A stretch of 48,190 nt of DNA from assembly GCF_024460475.1 (NCBI RefSeq), contig NZ_JANFYN010000014.1, forward strand, positions 1 through 48,190. The letters are read 5' to 3'. Positions 25,094-33,489 of this stretch are shown here, in pieces. The notes beneath the pieces were generated by a model. The model was given only the letters and a program-made list of their open reading frames with translations. It was not told the origin of the DNA and did no database searches. Source of the DNA: Holdemanella sp. MSK.7.32. GTDB taxonomy: Bacteria; Bacillota_I; Bacilli_A; Erysipelotrichales; Erysipelotrichaceae. Position numbers and translations under genes: made by a program. Every line of letters starts with the position of its first letter. Positions within the stretch are counted from its first letter, which is position 1.

Positions 25094-27220
25094 TTATTGA
25101 CCTATTTTGTTCATTGCCAAGATTTCATTTTCAAGTATTTCTTTATAAGAATCTAACTGTTTCGTTCTAGCGCTTTCATATACTTTGATTTCTTCACTTA
25201 CATCATCTCCATCTTCTTTATTTAATAAAGATGTTGTAGCATTTTTTGTGTTTGTGAAATAGTAGCCTTTATCATTGCCCCACCACTTATTGTTTTCAAC
25301 TGCCTTATCTGCATGCGCATCAATTTTAGCAGCCGCATTCGGTGAGAATAAGTAATAATTGTATTCACACAAACCATTTAATTGGTATGCCACATCTAGG
25401 ACATCATTTACTTTGTCTTTCTTTAAATCTTGAATGATTTCATCCATATATTCAATGTTGTTTTGATATCCCACGTGTTTCATCACAACATCACTCGAGA
25501 ATACAATTCCGACAAAGTTATCTTGTACATATTTAAATAAGTCTAATACTTTCTTATTGTAGGCTTTTCCATCTTTTTGAATCGAAGTAACATCCGATTT
25601 AGAGTTCACCGCCTTTACATAACGATTATTAATATCTTGACCCTCTTTATTTAGTGCATCCACTTCTTTTTCAAAAACAGCTAAAGCCTTGTCCCAATCC
25701 TTTTTAGAAACACCAGCTTCCAAAGCTAAATCTTCATTAAAGCTTTCCTTTAAATCATCAATGGTAGCCTGCATATTTAAAGACATAGCTGGAAGCTGAT
25801 CGATGGCGATAGCCATACTTCCAAATACCGCAATATTAGCCTTCATAACCTTTTCACTGTACGTATCTGTATTATCGGATTCTGTATGATAATGCAGTTG
25901 TGTCCAAGTATATTCACCATCATCCTTTGTTTCTCCAGAACAAGTATCCGTTGTATTTAAGAAATAAGGAACTCCCGCATTACGATAAGAAACACCATCT
26001 TCCATTGTCGTTGTATCATATGTCTTTGTAGAAATACCATTCTTATATTCTTTTACAGCATCATCCAATGCACCTGAATCGACTAAGCTTTTCACTAAAG
26101 ACGCATATTCAGGAACACAAGTCACCATGAATGTATCTGAACCATCATCATAAGCATCCAATTCAAAGTTAAATAAAGCTAAAGTTTTATTAGCCCACTC
26201 AGGATGTACATTGTTGATCAATTCATAAGCCCCTCTTGTCCAGTCAAATTCAGTTCCTGTTGCACCCCATTCTTCAGCACCATGCGCAACAACCACAATA
26301 TCATTTTCAGGCACATAGCCACTATCGATCATCGTTTTAGCCATCGACATTATGGTTCCAATGGCACTACAGTCATCTTGAAAACCAGTAAAATACATAT
26401 CATAATGTCCGGCAAAAATAATTTGTTGATCATGTGACTTACCAGGAATATAGCCAACCACATCATAACTTGTACCATTGCCTTCTTCCATCACACTATC
26501 CACTTTTAAAGTGGCCATATCATGACCTTGTTTTAAAGCTTTTTTGATTTGTTTGTACTCACTCATTGTGATGATTGTCGTAGGCATAATATCTTCTGCA
26601 CAAACATCCTGAATCTGATGATCATCATCACTAAATCTTCCATATCCATCCAAATCGTATGTGACTAATGCTTTTGCGCCATGCTCATAAGCCTCATAGA
26701 TATAGCCGCCAATCCAAGACTCATTAAATTGATCCACACCTACTAGAGCAATCTTACCTTCAACGTCCTTGCCTTCATAGTCTTTCGCAAAACCAGTACC
26801 ACAATCTACGATTTGTGCTGTAATCCCATTTTCATCTGTACCATTCACCATATACGATACGGGCATCATATCAATATCTGTTCCTTCAATCGTAAGTGAA
26901 GCATCATTATACTGCCACTTATCCACATTCACAGGTATCTTTTCTACATTCTTTAAACCAATGGCCTTCATTTCCTTAGCCAAATAATCGGCTGTTCTAT
27001 GTTCTGCATCGGAACCACTCGTTCTAAATCCAAGTGAATTATCATGTAATGAAGTATCTGTAGACAATGTTTTTGTGAAGTCATACGCATAGTCCATATC
27101 AATTTCATTCACGTAGGCATCAATCGAATCTTGATAGATGGCCTCATCTTTTGTCGAACCACAACCCACTAGGCTCAACACCAATACTGCACTAAGGCTT
27201 GCTCGTAAAATCTTTTTCAT
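25094..27220 (-). CDS. M28 family metallopeptidase lipoprotein
   Basis: A 708-residue surface-anchored peptidase (signal and lipobox LSLVGC, Cys20). A PA-like insert (about 130-225) precedes the M28 zinc aminopeptidase domain: GHYDMYFTGFQDDCSA (first metal ligands), AHGAEEWGATG (catalytic and metal Glu), FELDAYDDG and the last ligand in YHTESDNTDTY. An alpha-helical C-terminal region of about 200 residues follows. It should trim peptides outside the cell. The start MKKILRAS has AGGAGAAGAGG in front; a longer frame upstream runs through the leader terminator and is rejected. The gene is preceded by a 290-base structured leader ending in a terminator, so it is probably regulated by attenuation. 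Confidence 0.9.
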   Translation of the reverse strand: MKKILRASLSAVLVLSLVGCGSTKDEAIYQDSIDAYVNEIDMDYAYDFTKTLSTDTSLHDNSLGFRTSGSDAEHRTADYLAKEMKAIGLKNVEKIPVNVDKWQYNDASLTIEGTDIDMMPVSYMVNGTDENGITAQIVDCGTGFAKDYEGKDVEGKIALVGVDQFNESWIGGYIYEAYEHGAKALVTYDLDGYGRFSDDDHQIQDVCAEDIMPTTIITMSEYKQIKKALKQGHDMATLKVDSVMEEGNGTSYDVVGYIPGKSHDQQIIFAGHYDMYFTGFQDDCSAIGTIMSMAKTMIDSGYVPENDIVVVAHGAEEWGATGTEFDWTRGAYELINNVHPEWANKTLALFNFELDAYDDGSDTFMVTCVPEYASLVKSLVDSGALDDAVKEYKNGISTKTYDTTTMEDGVSYRNAGVPYFLNTTDTCSGETKDDGEYTWTQLHYHTESDNTDTYSEKVMKANIAVFGSMAIAIDQLPAMSLNMQATIDDLKESFNEDLALEAGVSKKDWDKALAVFEKEVDALNKEGQDINNRYVKAVNSKSDVTSIQKDGKAYNKKVLDLFKYVQDNFVGIVFSSDVVMKHVGYQNNIEYMDEIIQDLKKDKVNDVLDVAYQLNGLCEYNYYLFSPNAAAKIDAHADKAVENNKWWGNDKGYYFTNTKNATTSLLNKEDGDDVSEEIKVYESARTKQLDSYKEILENEILAMNKIGQ

Positions 27221-27511
27221 ATTCCTCTTCTCCTTTACCAACACAAAAAAAGATAGGCGCACAATATACACCTATCTTCGTCCATCATCTATCTGCATAC
27301 TTTTCGTAACAGAAATTCCAGCTTATTGACCATTTCATAAGGTATATTGTACTTTATAAAACTGAGCTTTTAACTCAATCAATAAGGGTAAACACCCTTC
27401 CGTATTCCCTAAATACGGTTCTTGCTTCTTCAACAAGTCTTCGGCATTTGACCCGGCCGTCCGTGTAGCCTTAGCCTATATCTAGGCGGTCAATTTCTGT
27501 ACGATTTGTAC
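27221..27511 (-). promoter_or_regulatory. Structured 5' leader of the M28 peptidase gene, class not recognised
   Basis: On the minus strand the RNA begins with a GTAC/GTAC hairpin. A three-way-junction-like fold follows: outer helix TTGACC/GGTCAA (27488-27493 with 27448-27453), inner hairpin GCCTA/TAGGC (27474-27487) and a GGC/GCC arm. Then come hairpins CTTG/CAAG (27421-27437), CCGTATT/AATACGG (27400-27418) and AAGGGT/ACCCTT (27384-27399), and finally a terminator before the ribosome site. Promoter, fold and terminator together indicate a riboswitch or similar attenuator. I compared it by eye with T-box, SAM-I, lysine, glycine, cobalamin, TPP and cyclic-di-GMP motifs and saw no match. Confidence 0.65.
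27244..27278 (-). terminator. Leader terminator (attenuator) before the M28 peptidase
   Basis: Stem AGATAGG/CCTATCT (27251-27277) with a run of seven T on the minus strand, ending 24 bases before the ATG. Its position upstream of the only gene it can affect implies regulated read-through. Confidence 0.85.
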
Positions 27512-27518
27512 GCAAAAA

Positions 27519-27548
27519 AATATACAGGAAAATGATATTTTTTGTCAA
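27519..27548 (-). promoter_or_regulatory. Promoter of the M28 peptidase leader
   Basis: Consensus TTGACA, 18-base spacer, TATATT on the minus strand. It overlaps the last codon of the acyltransferase gene, so the leader RNA starts near 27511. Confidence 0.8.
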
Positions 27549-28471
27549 CTAAAATTTTTAAAAATATGTAACCCATCCACTTTTGTCTCTAGCTTTTTAA
27601 AATAATAGGCAAGAATTAAAGTGGAAAAAATGCATACTATTAGATAAATCCAGTCATTTAAATATGGATCAAATAAGTTCATTGAAATTCTTTGAAGTAT
27701 ATAGATTTCAAATACATATTGACCTAAGAAATGAAACAAACTATTTTTAATTTCTTTATATGCACATACATCTACAATCAAGAAACAAAACGCAATCGAA
27801 ATTATTTCATATGCGAGTATTGGTAAGTGAAGACAATATAAACTAAAAGCTAAAATCATCAAGAAAATAAAGAAAATTGGTTTTTGAATAATGGAACAAA
27901 CTCGATCTTTATATTTAGATAGAATCATACCTGCTGGAAAACAAAGAATGATATTGTACCACCAAGCCTGATCCTTTATTACATCCATCAAAATTATATA
28001 TAGTATGGTAAATACTACACATGAAGTCATACTATGTTTCTTACATTGTTTAAACGAAATATATACAATACTATACATAGCTAATATCGCAAATACATAC
28101 CAATTACTATTTCCAATGGAACTTAAAGCCGTAAATGAGAATACAATACGAACAAAGGAATAATCCTTTCTTAATAAGAATGACAAAGCCAAGTAAATAC
28201 ATAATGCCATACAAAAGTGAATATAAAACTTCAATATTCTTTTTCTTGGCATGCTGTCAATATACACAATACCTCTTCTTTTAATTTGTTCCATAATGCC
28301 ATATCCCGAATAGAACAAGAATGGTGCAACCATGAGTTGTCCAATTGCCAATAAAAGATTATTCCATGGCATAGTTTCATATTGTCCAAAATGTGATAAG
28401 AACACAAACAACACAAAAATTCCATTGATACATGTCGTCTGTTCTTTATTTAATGCCCTTTTAAAATCCAT
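27545..28471 (-). CDS. Acyltransferase 3 family membrane protein
   Basis: A 308-residue integral membrane protein with about ten hydrophobic helices. The opening NGIFVLFVFLSHFGQY (conserved His), FLFYSGYGIMEQIKRRG and the middle NSNWYVFAILAMY are typical of acyltransferase 3 (OafA/WecH-like) proteins that O-acetylate or succinylate cell-surface sugars. GAGGG precedes the ATG. It stands alone, with a type I-like locus on one side and the M28 leader promoter on the other. Target glycan unknown. Confidence 0.8.
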   Translation of the reverse strand: MDFKRALNKEQTTCINGIFVLFVFLSHFGQYETMPWNNLLLAIGQLMVAPFLFYSGYGIMEQIKRRGIVYIDSMPRKRILKFYIHFCMALCIYLALSFLLRKDYSFVRIVFSFTALSSIGNSNWYVFAILAMYSIVYISFKQCKKHSMTSCVVFTILYIILMDVIKDQAWWYNIILCFPAGMILSKYKDRVCSIIQKPIFFIFLMILAFSLYCLHLPILAYEIISIAFCFLIVDVCAYKEIKNSLFHFLGQYVFEIYILQRISMNLFDPYLNDWIYLIVCIFSTLILAYYFKKLETKVDGLHIFKNFS

Positions 28472-28544
28472 TTCATGCCCTCACAATAAGATATTATATC
28501 ACCATATTATCTCCTTCAATGGAATATTTATTTTAGTATTTCCA

Positions 28545-28572
28545 TTGATAAAACATTTCAATGTGGTACAAT
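28545..28572 (+). promoter_or_regulatory. Promoter of the antisense RNA of type I-like locus 2
   Basis: TTGATA, 16-base spacer, TACAAT on the plus strand. The RNA that follows has no ribosome site and ends at a terminator inside the convergent small ORF. Confidence 0.7.
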
Positions 28573-28578
28573 ATGAAT

Positions 28579-28677
28579 GAAAAGAGAGCACCCAATAAGG
28601 AGTTCTCCTGGAGAAAATTTATAGTTTTGAAATAACTACCTTGGTTTCCTGCAAGAATGATGAGGTAGTTTTTTCTT
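28579..28677 (+). ncRNA. Candidate antitoxin RNA, type I-like locus 2
   Basis: About 100 nt ending in stem AACTACCT/AGGTAGTT followed by six T. The 3' 40 bases are antisense to the end of the small membrane-peptide ORF. Its 5' part (GAGAGCACCCAATAAGGAG, then TTCTCCTGGAGAA) resembles the leader of the peptide mRNA, as in locus 1. Confidence 0.6.
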
Positions 28678-28824
28678 ATGTCTTTTCAGTTTATGTATTT
28701 GTTTGTCCATATCTTCAATTATATGAAGCAGATTTAAGATTGCTTCAGCAATCTGAACCAATCTGTGGACAATTACTAACAAAATCGACAAGAATATTGT
28801 CACAAATATTAAATATCCATACAC
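28636..28824 (-). CDS. Small membrane peptide, probable type I toxin (62 aa)
   Basis: The peptide starts at GTG with AGGAGG seven bases upstream; the overlapping ATG is out of frame and stops at once. Residues 3-36 are strongly hydrophobic (GYLIFVTIFLSILLVIVH, then a second amphipathic stretch) and the last 25 are basic (KLKRHKKK). Its last codons are written in the terminator hairpin of a convergent RNA. The mRNA leader (28825 to about 28970) contains CTCC-rich sequence able to pair with the ribosome site. No named family is recognised; the membrane span, basic tail and antisense partner suggest a toxin. Confidence 0.55.
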   Translation of the reverse strand: MYGYLIFVTIFLSILLVIVHRLVQIAEAILNLLHIIEDMDKQIHKLKRHKKKLPHHSCRKPR

Positions 28825-28990
28825 AATATCACCTCCTTGAGGCTATGGAACTCAAGTGTTTTCGTAACTTGGAGCCCCTGTGACGGTATTAATACGATTA
28901 ATACAGCCGTTCCCTAGGAGAACTACCTTAGGTCTATTTGGACCTATCCTATTGTTTACTCTCATATAAATTGTATCATGTAGCATAGAT
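28825..28990 (-). promoter_or_regulatory. Leader region of the 62-aa membrane peptide
   Basis: Contains a TACAAT -10-like box (minus strand, near 28975) and hairpin-forming stretches (GGTCCAAATAGACC, and GACGGT/ACGGC-type repeats). GTTCTCCTAGG could mask AGGAGG, a common way of silencing type I toxin mRNAs until processed. Confidence 0.35.
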
Positions 28991-29076
28991 ATTCAAAAGA
29001 ATATTCTTTGTTTAAAAGATATAAGAAATCTTTAATTTCATACCCTGAATAAACCAAAAGTGGACATTTCTGCCCA

Positions 29077-29961
29077 CTATTTATTACGACTAATATAATT
29101 TGCGAGTGCACCCAGTAAGTTAGCATCTTGACGATATGTACAACACTTTAAGTTAGGTGTGATGATATCCATACCCATCTTTTCACGAATTATATTATAT
29201 TCTTCCATTAATCTTTCAACAAAATCATCTCTTTGACTTATCGCACCACCAAACAAGATCATTTCAGAATCTAGTGTATGTTGTACATTAAATACACCTA
29301 TAGCTAAATTGTGATAGAACTGTTTAATGACTTGTTTACACAATGCATTTCCGGCATTTGCCTCTTCAAAGATTCGAACTCCATCCCAACTTTCATTTGT
29401 CGCCTCTTCCATCTTACGAACCATACTTGAAGTAGACGCCATCAAGCTAAAGTTTTGAATGTTTCCTGCCTCATCCTCTACAAGCATCATACCAAATTCA
29501 CCGCCATAGCGATGTGCTCCAGGACATACTTTTCAATCTCTAATAATGGCACCACCAACACCAGTACCAATCACAAAGAAGGCCATATCTTTAATGTCTT
29601 GTGCTTTTCCAAAATATACTTCAGATAATGCTGCACAATTCACATCATTTTCAATTTCACAATGCAATCCAAGCTCTTTTTGAATCACATCTCGCCAAAG
29701 AATGCCTTGTAAGAAAGGAAGTGCCCATACGGCATCAATCACTGCATTTTCTACGTCAATAGAACCACAAGAACTGATTGCGACACCATCTAGTTCATAA
29801 TCATCTTTAAACATTTGATGAAAACACTTCATACATGCCAACAACTCTCCAAAAGTATCTGTCATCGAATATGATTTTTTCTCAATGATTTTCCCCTCAC
29901 GACTAAGAAGTCCACTCTTCATCGAACTTCCACCAATGTCAAATCACAAATAATTTTTCAT
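29077..29961 (-). pseudogene. ROK family sugar kinase with two in-frame TGA codons
   Basis: The minus frame from MKNYL to YISRNK (295 codons, normal ROK length) has no frameshift but contains TGA at codon 6, before FDIGGSSMKSG, and again in IIRD-TGA-KVCPGAHRYGG. The ATP-binding DIGGSS, the IGTGVGGAI phosphate loop and FGGAISQRDDF are intact. It lacks the Cys-rich zinc motif of glucokinases and resembles beta-glucoside-kinase-like members (FGMMLVED, LMASTSSMVRK). Both TGA stand where relatives often have glycine (one base from GGA). Other genes here end in TGA, so the standard code applies and this is best read as a recent pseudogene. Confidence 0.75.
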
Positions 29962-30299
29962 AATTTCCTACATTAAGCCAACATCTGCATAGTCTATCAA
30001 TACAATTATATGAAAGTCCTTTACGTATATTAACCTAATTCATTTCCTAAGCGGATTCGCTATTTTCTATGAACATATGGTACACCATTAAGATACCATT
30101 TCTGATATACTAACTCGGTTGGATGAGAAATAATTTACGCCAATGTAAACAAATGGTATTACGCCAACACCCATTTGAGTTCCGCTCATCTAACGTCGAT
30201 TAGAGAACTAGACTTCTCCGTAATATATGCATAATATCTAGTTCTCTCCTCTAAAATTTGTTGTCCAACGGTTTAGATTCGTGCTAGAATAATATTGTC
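29962..30299. other. Intergenic region with one strong inverted repeat
   Basis: Perfect 11-base arms AGAGAACTAGA (30202-30212) and TCTAGTTCTCT (30237-30247). No gene with a convincing ribosome site; a 33-codon minus frame near 30.1 kb has none. Confidence 0.45.
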
Positions 30300-30390
30300 T
30301 AGAGAGTCATTCTAACACATTTGATATCTAACCATTCTTATACTTTCCTGACTCTCTAAATGTGGACCAGTTGTTGCTGGTCTTTTTTTT
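30300..30390 (+). ncRNA. Small RNA candidate with its own terminator
   Basis: A perfect 10-bp closing stem (TAGAGAGTCA at 30300-30309 with TGACTCTCTA at 30349-30358) is followed by terminator GACCAG/CTGGTC and eight T. Upstream are TTGTCC and, 18 bases on, TAGAAT, a fair promoter. No coding frame fits inside. Confidence 0.5.
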
Positions 30391-30397
30391 CGCATTG

Positions 30398-30427
30398 AAA
30401 AAGGCTCAAATCCTTTCGATTTGAACC
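30398..30427 (-). terminator. Terminator of the peptidase / MFS operon
   Basis: A 10-bp stem (GGTTCAAATC with GATTTGAGCC) and five T on the minus strand, just past the dipeptidyl-peptidase stop codon. Confidence 0.85.
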
Positions 30428-30434
30428 CACTTTA

Positions 30435-32222
30435 TTATTCCATTGGACAATCACAAACAATAGAAGCAGTATCCACTTCAATTTTTGTCACCACAAATGG
30501 CAATTGCGTTTGGTCCACATCCATTCCATACAAGATCAATGATAATGTATGTCCTTTAGGAATTGTATAGTCGTTGCTGACAAAGTCAAATGAATATGTA
30601 TACCAAGTATCTGGATCAATGGCTTCCTTTGAATAATTATTCAAACGATTTTGTGCATTCATCCAACCTCGCGTAATCACAAAATAATCGGATGGTTTTT
30701 CTTCCATTTTAAAGACAAAAGAATGATTTTCATCCCCATCCAAATCAGATGTCAAACGAATTTGTTTTCCCTTTTCCACAAGCATTGCACTCAAAATAGC
30801 CGTAGGCTGTTGAATTCGAGCCCTAAAAGAAACTTTGGCTCTTCCCGCAAAACGCGTATCTTCCTTCATTGTTTCTAAATCAAAAGAAAGCGAATGCGCA
30901 TTTTGAGTTAAAACCAACTCATCTAGCCATGCCTTTGTGTTTTTTTGTTTACGATCATAAATCGTTTGCGACAAATCATCCACAATCATCTGATTTCCAT
31001 TCTCTTGTACACGATAGGACTTATAAGATTTAGGTGGCCAAACCTCTTCTTCCATCCACAATTTTTGATCTAAGTTATTCTCAATATAAATCTTAGACTC
31101 ATTTTGAATACCTGTATCAATCCCTTTTAAATAATAATCCAACCAACGATCGATCAATCCTAATGTAGGACTATCCTCAAGATGATACGTATAAATATGT
31201 TGTCCTTGATGCAACAACATCATGCGATCTTTACCAAGTTCTTGTAGCTTTTCATACAAACGAATCCCTTGATCTGGTTTTACATTCCAATCATTTAAGC
31301 CTTGAAGAATAAATACCGAAGCTTGGATACGATCGGCATGCTGCAAATAATTACGCTCATCCCAAAAGCGATTGTAGTTTCCCGATTGTCTGTCTTCACC
31401 TTCTTGTAGAGTCTTTTGATTCTTTTCAAACAAAGGTTTGATCGACGCAAAATCATTTGGATCCAATGCCCGTGAAAAACAATACTTTGCCAAAATATCC
31501 AAGTCATCCCCTTGCCAATCCATGGCCGGTAAAGTTAAACCATTATGACGATAATATTCATACCAGTTGGAAATGCCCGCTTCAGGAAGAATTGTCTTTA
31601 AGCCTTCTACACCTGTTGTGGCTACCCCAATACACATTGTACCCAAATAAGAACGTGCAGACATCGCAACAGAACCTGTACACCAAGATGCCAAAACTTG
31701 TACCGTTCTTGTCTTATCTCTAAAAGCTCGAGCTCTTCCGTTTAACCAATCAATGACCGATTTAAACGCAAGAATCTCCTCTTCACTTCCCGTCATTGTT
31801 AATCCGTCGCTTCCCCTTGTACCAAGTCCACCACTAAACACACCAGCATAGCCACGTTCTAGTAAATGAGCATATAAATCTGAAATGCATTCATAAGCGC
31901 TTGGATCTGGTTCTGGATACGGACTGCTTTCTACAATTTGTTCAGCTTCTTTTTTAGGACAAACTACAGGATCTTTTGGATGAAACGTGATATCCTCACG
32001 CTGAATATTCTGACTTGGATATGTCTGTATATTTGTATTTACATCATACAAATCATACCAATCCTCATTACAGTGCAACATATATGGATTGGCCACAAAA
32101 ACAGCCGGAACTTTTTCATCTAGCTTTGGACGCTTAATATAAACCGCAATCAAATCATATTGTCCATCTTGATCTGTATCCACTGTAGTTTCCACAAAAA
32201 CTCTTTCAAATAATGCTTCCAT
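30435..32222 (-). CDS. X-Pro dipeptidyl-peptidase / CocE-type serine hydrolase
   Basis: A 595-residue S15-family hydrolase that releases X-Pro dipeptides from peptide N termini. The nucleophile is Ser191 in ARSYLGTM; the context VATTGVEGLKTILPEAGISNWYEYYRHNG, given here only as a landmark, is typical of PepX. The acid lies in GLNDWNVKP and the histidine in HQGQHIY. It has no signal peptide and lacks the N-terminal helical domain of lactobacillal PepX (about 760 residues), so it is a short form and other ester or amide substrates remain possible. It ends a three-gene operon with two MFS transporters that may import its substrate. Confidence 0.82.
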   Translation of the reverse strand: MEALFERVFVETTVDTDQDGQYDLIAVYIKRPKLDEKVPAVFVANPYMLHCNEDWYDLYDVNTNIQTYPSQNIQREDITFHPKDPVVCPKKEAEQIVESSPYPEPDPSAYECISDLYAHLLERGYAGVFSGGLGTRGSDGLTMTGSEEEILAFKSVIDWLNGRARAFRDKTRTVQVLASWCTGSVAMSARSYLGTMCIGVATTGVEGLKTILPEAGISNWYEYYRHNGLTLPAMDWQGDDLDILAKYCFSRALDPNDFASIKPLFEKNQKTLQEGEDRQSGNYNRFWDERNYLQHADRIQASVFILQGLNDWNVKPDQGIRLYEKLQELGKDRMMLLHQGQHIYTYHLEDSPTLGLIDRWLDYYLKGIDTGIQNESKIYIENNLDQKLWMEEEVWPPKSYKSYRVQENGNQMIVDDLSQTIYDRKQKNTKAWLDELVLTQNAHSLSFDLETMKEDTRFAGRAKVSFRARIQQPTAILSAMLVEKGKQIRLTSDLDGDENHSFVFKMEEKPSDYFVITRGWMNAQNRLNNYSKEAIDPDTWYTYSFDFVSNDYTIPKGHTLSLILYGMDVDQTQLPFVVTKIEVDTASIVCDCPME

Positions 32223-32223
32223 A

Positions 32224-33489
32224 TTAATTTACTTTCGGATGTTTCTTTAAATACGATTTCCAAACCAACACAAACACAGCTCCTAAAACTAACATTGCAA
32301 CTAAGAAGCCAAAGAATAAACGATATCCACCAACACCTGGATTTTGATCAATCATCATGCCCGCTAAAACAGATACAAAAATTTCTGGCAAATACCCAAT
32401 TGTAGAAATAATTCCAGCAGCCGTTCCAGAATACTTTTCTGGTACAGCACCCTCATCCATCATAGCCCATGTTTGTGCATAGTTTACATTATAGAAAATA
32501 TAGATTAAGACAAACAAAACTGTAAAGAGTACGATAGAACCTGCATTTGTTGGCAACAATAAAATTCCCAAAGTACCCAAAGCCATTACCACAAATGAAA
32601 TCAATAGAGCATTTCCTGTACCAAACTTATCGGAGAAGAAGCCTCCACCAACGTTTCCAAATAAAGAAAACCATCGTTTCATAGCTGCAAGTGTAGCTCC
32701 AAAAGTAACTGTGGCTCCTAAAATAGATGTGGCATATGGTGTAAAGTAATACAAAGACAAGGTAAATACATAATTACAGAATGTCACAAAACTGATGATC
32801 CAGATGGCTGGCATTTTTAATACTTCCCCAATGCCTTTAAAAGAAATACGTTCACTTGCTTCCATATGTCCATCTTTTACTTTAAAGAAACAGAAGATGC
32901 CCATCGCAATTGTCAAAACGGAATAATAAACAATGACTGTTTTCATACCTGCCACTTCGTCATTGATTTGACCAATGCCAATACGGAAAGCTACAACAGC
33001 ACCCATAGCCATCAATGCAGCACCAACGCCACGACCACCTTCAAAGAATCCATAGGCTTTTCCTTGATCATCCGAATCCGATAGAATACGAACAGCTTTT
33101 ACACAGGCTGGCCAAAACGCAAATAAACTTGAAATGCCCCAGAATGCATAAAGTGCTAGTAACTGATAGTAATTCAATGGTAATAAGTGTACAAAACCAC
33201 CCAAGCCTGTTCCAATTAAAGAAACCGTTAAGATCATTCTTGTAGAAAAGCGGTCTGCCACAATACCTCCAAATAAATAGGAAATCATACCAAAAATTCC
33301 TAAAATACTTCCAAACACACCCATTTGTGTATTCGTCAAATGATACGTAGCTAAATATGCATCATAGTAATCAAAGCGAAAATATGGCAAGCCATAAATA
33401 ATCGCCCCTCCAAATGCGACGATAATAATAGCCCAGAAGTTCTTTGCCGTCTTATCGCCAAAACCTAGTTTTTTAAATAATTTGTTCAT
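32224..33489 (-). CDS. MFS transporter
   Basis: A 421-residue membrane protein with 12 predicted helices of the major facilitator superfamily. The loop 2-3 motif is seen as GGIVADRFSTR and its repeat as GGFFSDKFG. Soluble loops and the GFFEGGRGVGAALMAMGAV segment resemble the phosphate-ester/anion symporter-like branch, but the substrate is unknown. It overlaps the preceding MFS gene by four bases (ATGA) and ends one base before the hydrolase gene, so the three products are made together. Import of a peptide or a peptide-like compound is a reasonable guess from context. Confidence 0.85.
   Translation of the reverse strand: MNKLFKKLGFGDKTAKNFWAIIIVAFGGAIIYGLPYFRFDYYDAYLATYHLTNTQMGVFGSILGIFGMISYLFGGIVADRFSTRMILTVSLIGTGLGGFVHLLPLNYYQLLALYAFWGISSLFAFWPACVKAVRILSDSDDQGKAYGFFEGGRGVGAALMAMGAVVAFRIGIGQINDEVAGMKTVIVYYSVLTIAMGIFCFFKVKDGHMEASERISFKGIGEVLKMPAIWIISFVTFCNYVFTLSLYYFTPYATSILGATVTFGATLAAMKRWFSLFGNVGGGFFSDKFGTGNALLISFVVMALGTLGILLLPTNAGSIVLFTVLFVLIYIFYNVNYAQTWAMMDEGAVPEKYSGTAAGIISTIGYLPEIFVSVLAGMMIDQNPGVGGYRLFFGFLVAMLVLGAVFVLVWKSYLKKHPKVN

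Noticed and set aside
27221..27271. Longer N terminus for the M28 peptidase
   Set aside because: The extra codons run through the leader terminator and place residues before a perfect lipoprotein signal.
29077..29961. Evidence for a changed genetic code (TGA as Gly or Trp)
   Set aside because: Several intact genes end in TGA (for example the hybrid kinase at 20928), Trp uses TGG throughout, and no other gene has internal TGA.
30072..30173. 33-codon minus-strand frame (MSGTQMGVGVIPF) as a third type I toxin
   Set aside because: No ribosome site and no overlap with the convergent RNA terminator, unlike the two accepted loci.
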